Shown here: positions 62,059 to 64,000 of the stretch, piece after piece
Position numbering within the stretch: position 1 is the first letter of the stretch
Layout of the letters: the number at the start of each line of letters is the position of its first letter
NCBI RefSeq assembly: GCF_018717645.1
Contig: NZ_JAFLHG010000009.1
Location: 62,001 to 126,000, forward strand
Source of the DNA: Microbacterium flavum
GTDB taxonomy: Bacteria > Actinomycetota > Actinomycetes > Actinomycetales > Microbacteriaceae
Length of the DNA: 64,000 nucleotides
Reading direction: 5' to 3'
The notes under the pieces: generated by a model
Database searches by the model: none
The model's input: the letters and a program-made list of their open reading frames with translations, nothing else
What the model was told of the DNA's origin: nothing
Made by a program: the position numbers and the translations under genes

Positions 62059-62489
62059 GATGCGGACCGTGCGTCGCCGGGGTGCCCCTCGACGGGCGCG
62101 AGGTCGTCGGCGTCGAAGCAGGTCCGATCCCCGGTGTGGCAGGCGGCGCCGATCTGCTCGACGCTGATGAGCAGCGTGTCGCCGTCGCAGTCCAGGCGTG
62201 CGCCCTTGACGTACTGCGCGTGGCCCGAGGTGTCGCCCTTGCGCCAGTACTCCCGCCGTGAGCGGGACCAGAACGTGACGCGCCCCTCGGTGAGCGTGCG
62301 ACGGAGCGCCTCGGCATCCATCCACCCGAGCATGAGCACGTCGCGGGTGTCGTGCTGCTGGATGATCGCGGGGACGAGGCCGTCGGCGTTCCAGGACACG
62401 CGCCCCTCGACGAGCTCGGGGGCCGGGGTCGGCGCGGGGGCCGGGGTCGGCGCGGGGAGCGGGGTCGGCGCGGAGGTGGGGTCGCTCAT
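62055..62489 (-). CDS. hisI: phosphoribosyl-AMP cyclohydrolase
   Basis: 144 residues. HisI core from about residue 31: [54 protein letters not shown] and zinc/magnesium residues [11 protein letters not shown] and [11 protein letters not shown]. It opens the purine ring of PR-AMP in histidine synthesis. The first ~28 residues are a Pro/Thr/Ala repeat encoded by an 18-base tandem repeat and are not part of the enzyme fold. ATG 62489 overlaps the hisF stop by 4 bases, supporting this start; GTG at residue 31 is an alternative. No HisE domain is fused. Confidence 0.93.
   Translation of the reverse strand: MSDPTSAPTPLPAPTPAPAPTPAPELVEGRVSWNADGLVPAIIQQHDTRDVLMLGWMDAEALRRTLTEGRVTFWSRSRREYWRKGDTSGHAQYVKGARLDCDGDTLLISVEQIGAACHTGDRTCFDADDLAPVEGHPGDARSAS
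62423..62484 (-). repeat. 18-base tandem repeat in the 5' end of hisI
   Basis: About 3.4 units of an 18-base G/C-rich repeat; units 1 and 2 differ at one base. In frame it encodes six-residue PAPAPT-type repeats at the HisI N-terminus. Confidence 0.85.
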
Positions 62490-63250
62490 GCGCGCACCTC
62501 GATGCCGTCCGCGACGAGCGCGTCCTTCACATCGCCGATCGTGAGCTGCCCGGAGTGGAAGACGGATGCCGCGAGCACGGCGTCGGCGCCGGCGTGGATC
62601 GCCGGAGCGAAGTCCCCCACCGCGCCCGCTCCCCCGGAGGCGATCACCGGGACCGAGGAGATCTCACGCATCAGCGCGACGAGCTCGAGGTCGAAGCCGT
62701 CCTTGGTGCCGTCGGCGTCGATCGAGTTGACGAGCAGCTCGCCCGCACCGCGGTCGATGGCCTCGCACGCCCAGTCGAGCGCGTCGAGCGCGGTCAGCGT
62801 GCGTCCGCCGTGCGTCGTGACGACGAAGCCCGAGTGGGTGCCGGGCGCGCGCTTGACGTCGAGCGACAGGACGAGCACCTGCGCACCGAAGCGGTCGGCG
62901 ATCTCTCCCACGAGAGCCGGGCGCGCGATCGCCGCCGAGTTGACGCCGACCTTGTCCGCACCGACCGCGAGAAGGCGCGCCACGTCGTCGGCCGAGCGCA
63001 CTCCCCCGCCCACCGTCAGGGGGATGAAGACCTCTTCGGCGGTGCGGCGGACGACGTCGTACGTCGTCGCGCGGTCATCGACCGTCGCGGTCACGTCGAG
63101 GAAGGTCAGCTCGTCCGCCCCCTGCGCGAAGTACAGCGCGGCGAGTTCCACAGGATCGCCCATGTCGCGCAGGTTCTCGAAGTTCACGCCCTTCACGACG
63201 CGCCCCGCGGCGACGTCGAGGCACGGGATGACCCGACGGGCGAGGGTCAT
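62486..63250 (-). CDS. hisF: imidazole glycerol phosphate synthase cyclase subunit
   Basis: 254 residues. [20 protein letters not shown] with the catalytic Asp, [36 protein letters not shown] with the second Asp and [15 protein letters not shown]. It converts PRFAR plus ammonia to imidazole glycerol phosphate with HisH, which is not in the window. The start overlaps the hisG stop by one base (TGATG) and its stop overlaps the hisI start. Confidence 0.97.
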   Translation of the reverse strand: MTLARRVIPCLDVAAGRVVKGVNFENLRDMGDPVELAALYFAQGADELTFLDVTATVDDRATTYDVVRRTAEEVFIPLTVGGGVRSADDVARLLAVGADKVGVNSAAIARPALVGEIADRFGAQVLVLSLDVKRAPGTHSGFVVTTHGGRTLTALDALDWACEAIDRGAGELLVNSIDADGTKDGFDLELVALMREISSVPVIASGGAGAVGDFAPAIHAGADAVLAASVFHSGQLTIGDVKDALVADGIEVRA

Positions 63251-64000
63251 CAGAGCCTCGCGTTGTGGATCGGGGTCACGAGGATCGCGCGCGCGCCGAT
63301 CGCGTACAGCGCGTCCATGACCTGGTTCACCGTGCGGCGCGGGCTCATGACGCGCACCGCGACCCAGCCCTCGTCCCGGAGCGGCGAGATCGTGGGCGAC
63401 TCGATGCCGGGCGCGAGGGCGACCGCCTCGTCGACGAGGTGCGCGGGGAGGTCGTAGTCGATCATCACGTACTGACGGGCGACCATCACGCCCCGCAGGC
63501 GTCGCAGGAGCGTCTCGGCGTCTGCGCCGACGGTGGGCGACCCGATGAGGACGGCCTCGGAGCGCAGGATCTCGGGTCCGAAGACCTCCAGGCCCGCCTG
63601 CTTGAGGGTCGTGCCGGTCTCGACGACATCGGCGATCGCATCGGCGACGCCGAGCTCGATCGCCGACTCCACCGCCCCGTCGAGCGGGACGAGGTCGGCG
63701 GCGACGCCGTGGCCGTCGAGGAAGGCATCCACGAGCCCCGGGTAGGAGGTCGCGATGCGGACCCCCTCGAGGTCGGCGACATCGGTGTACGCCCCCGGAC
63801 GCCCCGCGAAGCGGAACGTCGAGCGGGCGAAGCCGAGGCTCTCGATCTCGCGGGCGCCCGGCATGCGGGCATCCAGCAGCAGGTCACGGCCGGTGACGCC
63901 CACATCGAGCGCGCCCGACCCGACGTAGGTCGCGATGTCCTTGGGACGCAGGTAGAAGAATTCGACCTCGTTGACGGGGTCGATGACGTGCAGGTCCTTC
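63250..64000 (-). CDS. hisG: ATP phosphoribosyltransferase, 5' end beyond window
   Basis: The frame is open to the right edge, beginning [20 protein letters not shown], so about 30-40 N-terminal residues lie outside the window. Visible parts include [20 protein letters not shown], the PRPP-binding [20 protein letters not shown], and the regulatory C-terminal domain of the long form ([17 protein letters not shown]). It catalyses the first, feedback-inhibited step of histidine synthesis. The long form is self-sufficient and needs no HisZ. First visible gene of the his-trp run. Confidence 0.95.
   Translation of the reverse strand, partial: KDLHVIDPVNEVEFFYLRPKDIATYVGSGALDVGVTGRDLLLDARMPGAREIESLGFARSTFRFAGRPGAYTDVADLEGVRIATSYPGLVDAFLDGHGVAADLVPLDGAVESAIELGVADAIADVVETGTTLKQAGLEVFGPEILRSEAVLIGSPTVGADAETLLRRLRGVMVARQYVMIDYDLPAHLVDEAVALAPGIESPTISPLRDEGWVAVRVMSPRRTVNQVMDALYAIGARAILVTPIHNARL

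Noticed and set aside
62423..62484. Possible CRISPR or regulatory iteron
   Set aside because: The repeats are in frame within hisI, contiguous and low-complexity; better read as a coding tandem repeat.

Overview
This 64 kb window is an ordinary stretch of chromosome from a high-GC actinobacterium, most probably a member of the Microbacteriaceae such as Microbacterium. That placement is inferred from general knowledge of the group. The signs are: about 70% GC by eye, many GTG starts and 1-4 base gene overlaps, RbpA, PafB/PafC, a HelY-type helicase, an ANTAR response regulator, a mycothiol-type ArsC, and the actinobacterial order his - trp - lgt - gltBD - pyk. I see 61 protein genes (the first and last cut by the window edges) and two leucine tRNAs. 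I see no rRNA, insertion sequence, prophage, CRISPR array or toxin-antitoxin pair. No gene-free gap exceeds about 205 bases; the largest is 35398-35600.

Layout. 1-2.9 kb: an alpha/beta hydrolase, a CGNR zinc-finger protein divergent from an EamA exporter, and an Lrp/AsnC regulator. 3.1-10 kb: a branched-chain keto-acid catabolism locus, with E1alpha, E1beta and E2 of a 2-oxo acid dehydrogenase, a TetR repressor, then acyl-CoA dehydrogenase, MaoC hydratase and a CitE-like lyase. Its content resembles mycobacterial bkdABC-fadE19-Rv2499c-Rv2498c. 10-16.5 kb: histidine phosphatase, sirtuin, SpoU methylase, SGNH hydrolase, SF2 helicase, and a ferritin-like/VIT1 membrane protein. 16.6-30 kb: tRNA-Leu(GAG), M20 peptidase, UppP, PAC2, HAD, TrmI, an FKBP-like lipoprotein, PafB, PafC, TatA, TatC, HelY and Lnt. 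The Pup-proteasome genes usually found between trmI and pafB are absent here. 30-42.9 kb: RbpA, GDPD, stomatin/NfeD, an SDR, DUF308, an AEC transporter, ribokinase-ArsC, MerR-SulP, two MFS carriers and a second SGNH hydrolase. 42.9-51.2 kb: LLM oxidoreductase, DUF885, DNA polymerase I, thioesterase, ANTAR regulator, tRNA-Leu(CAA) and pyruvate kinase. 51.2-64 kb, all on the minus strand: hisG-hisF-hisI, a Trp-associated membrane protein, an HGxxPAAW protein, trpC-trpB-trpA, lgt, gltB-gltD.

Regulation visible in the DNA. Fourteen genes have a TAnnnT hexamer 6-8 bases before the start codon, which predicts leaderless transcripts and helps fix their starts. Two copies of GTTAA-N6-CTAAC lie between the TetR gene and its divergent acyl-CoA operon. 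Other clean dyads sit in the CGNR/EamA, NfeD/SDR, AEC/ribokinase and MerR/SulP intergenic regions. Strong hairpins close several convergent pairs. I found no convincing wholly new multi-gene system. The most notable points are the missing proteasome block, the missing trpE, the operator candidates and the leaderless promoter pattern.
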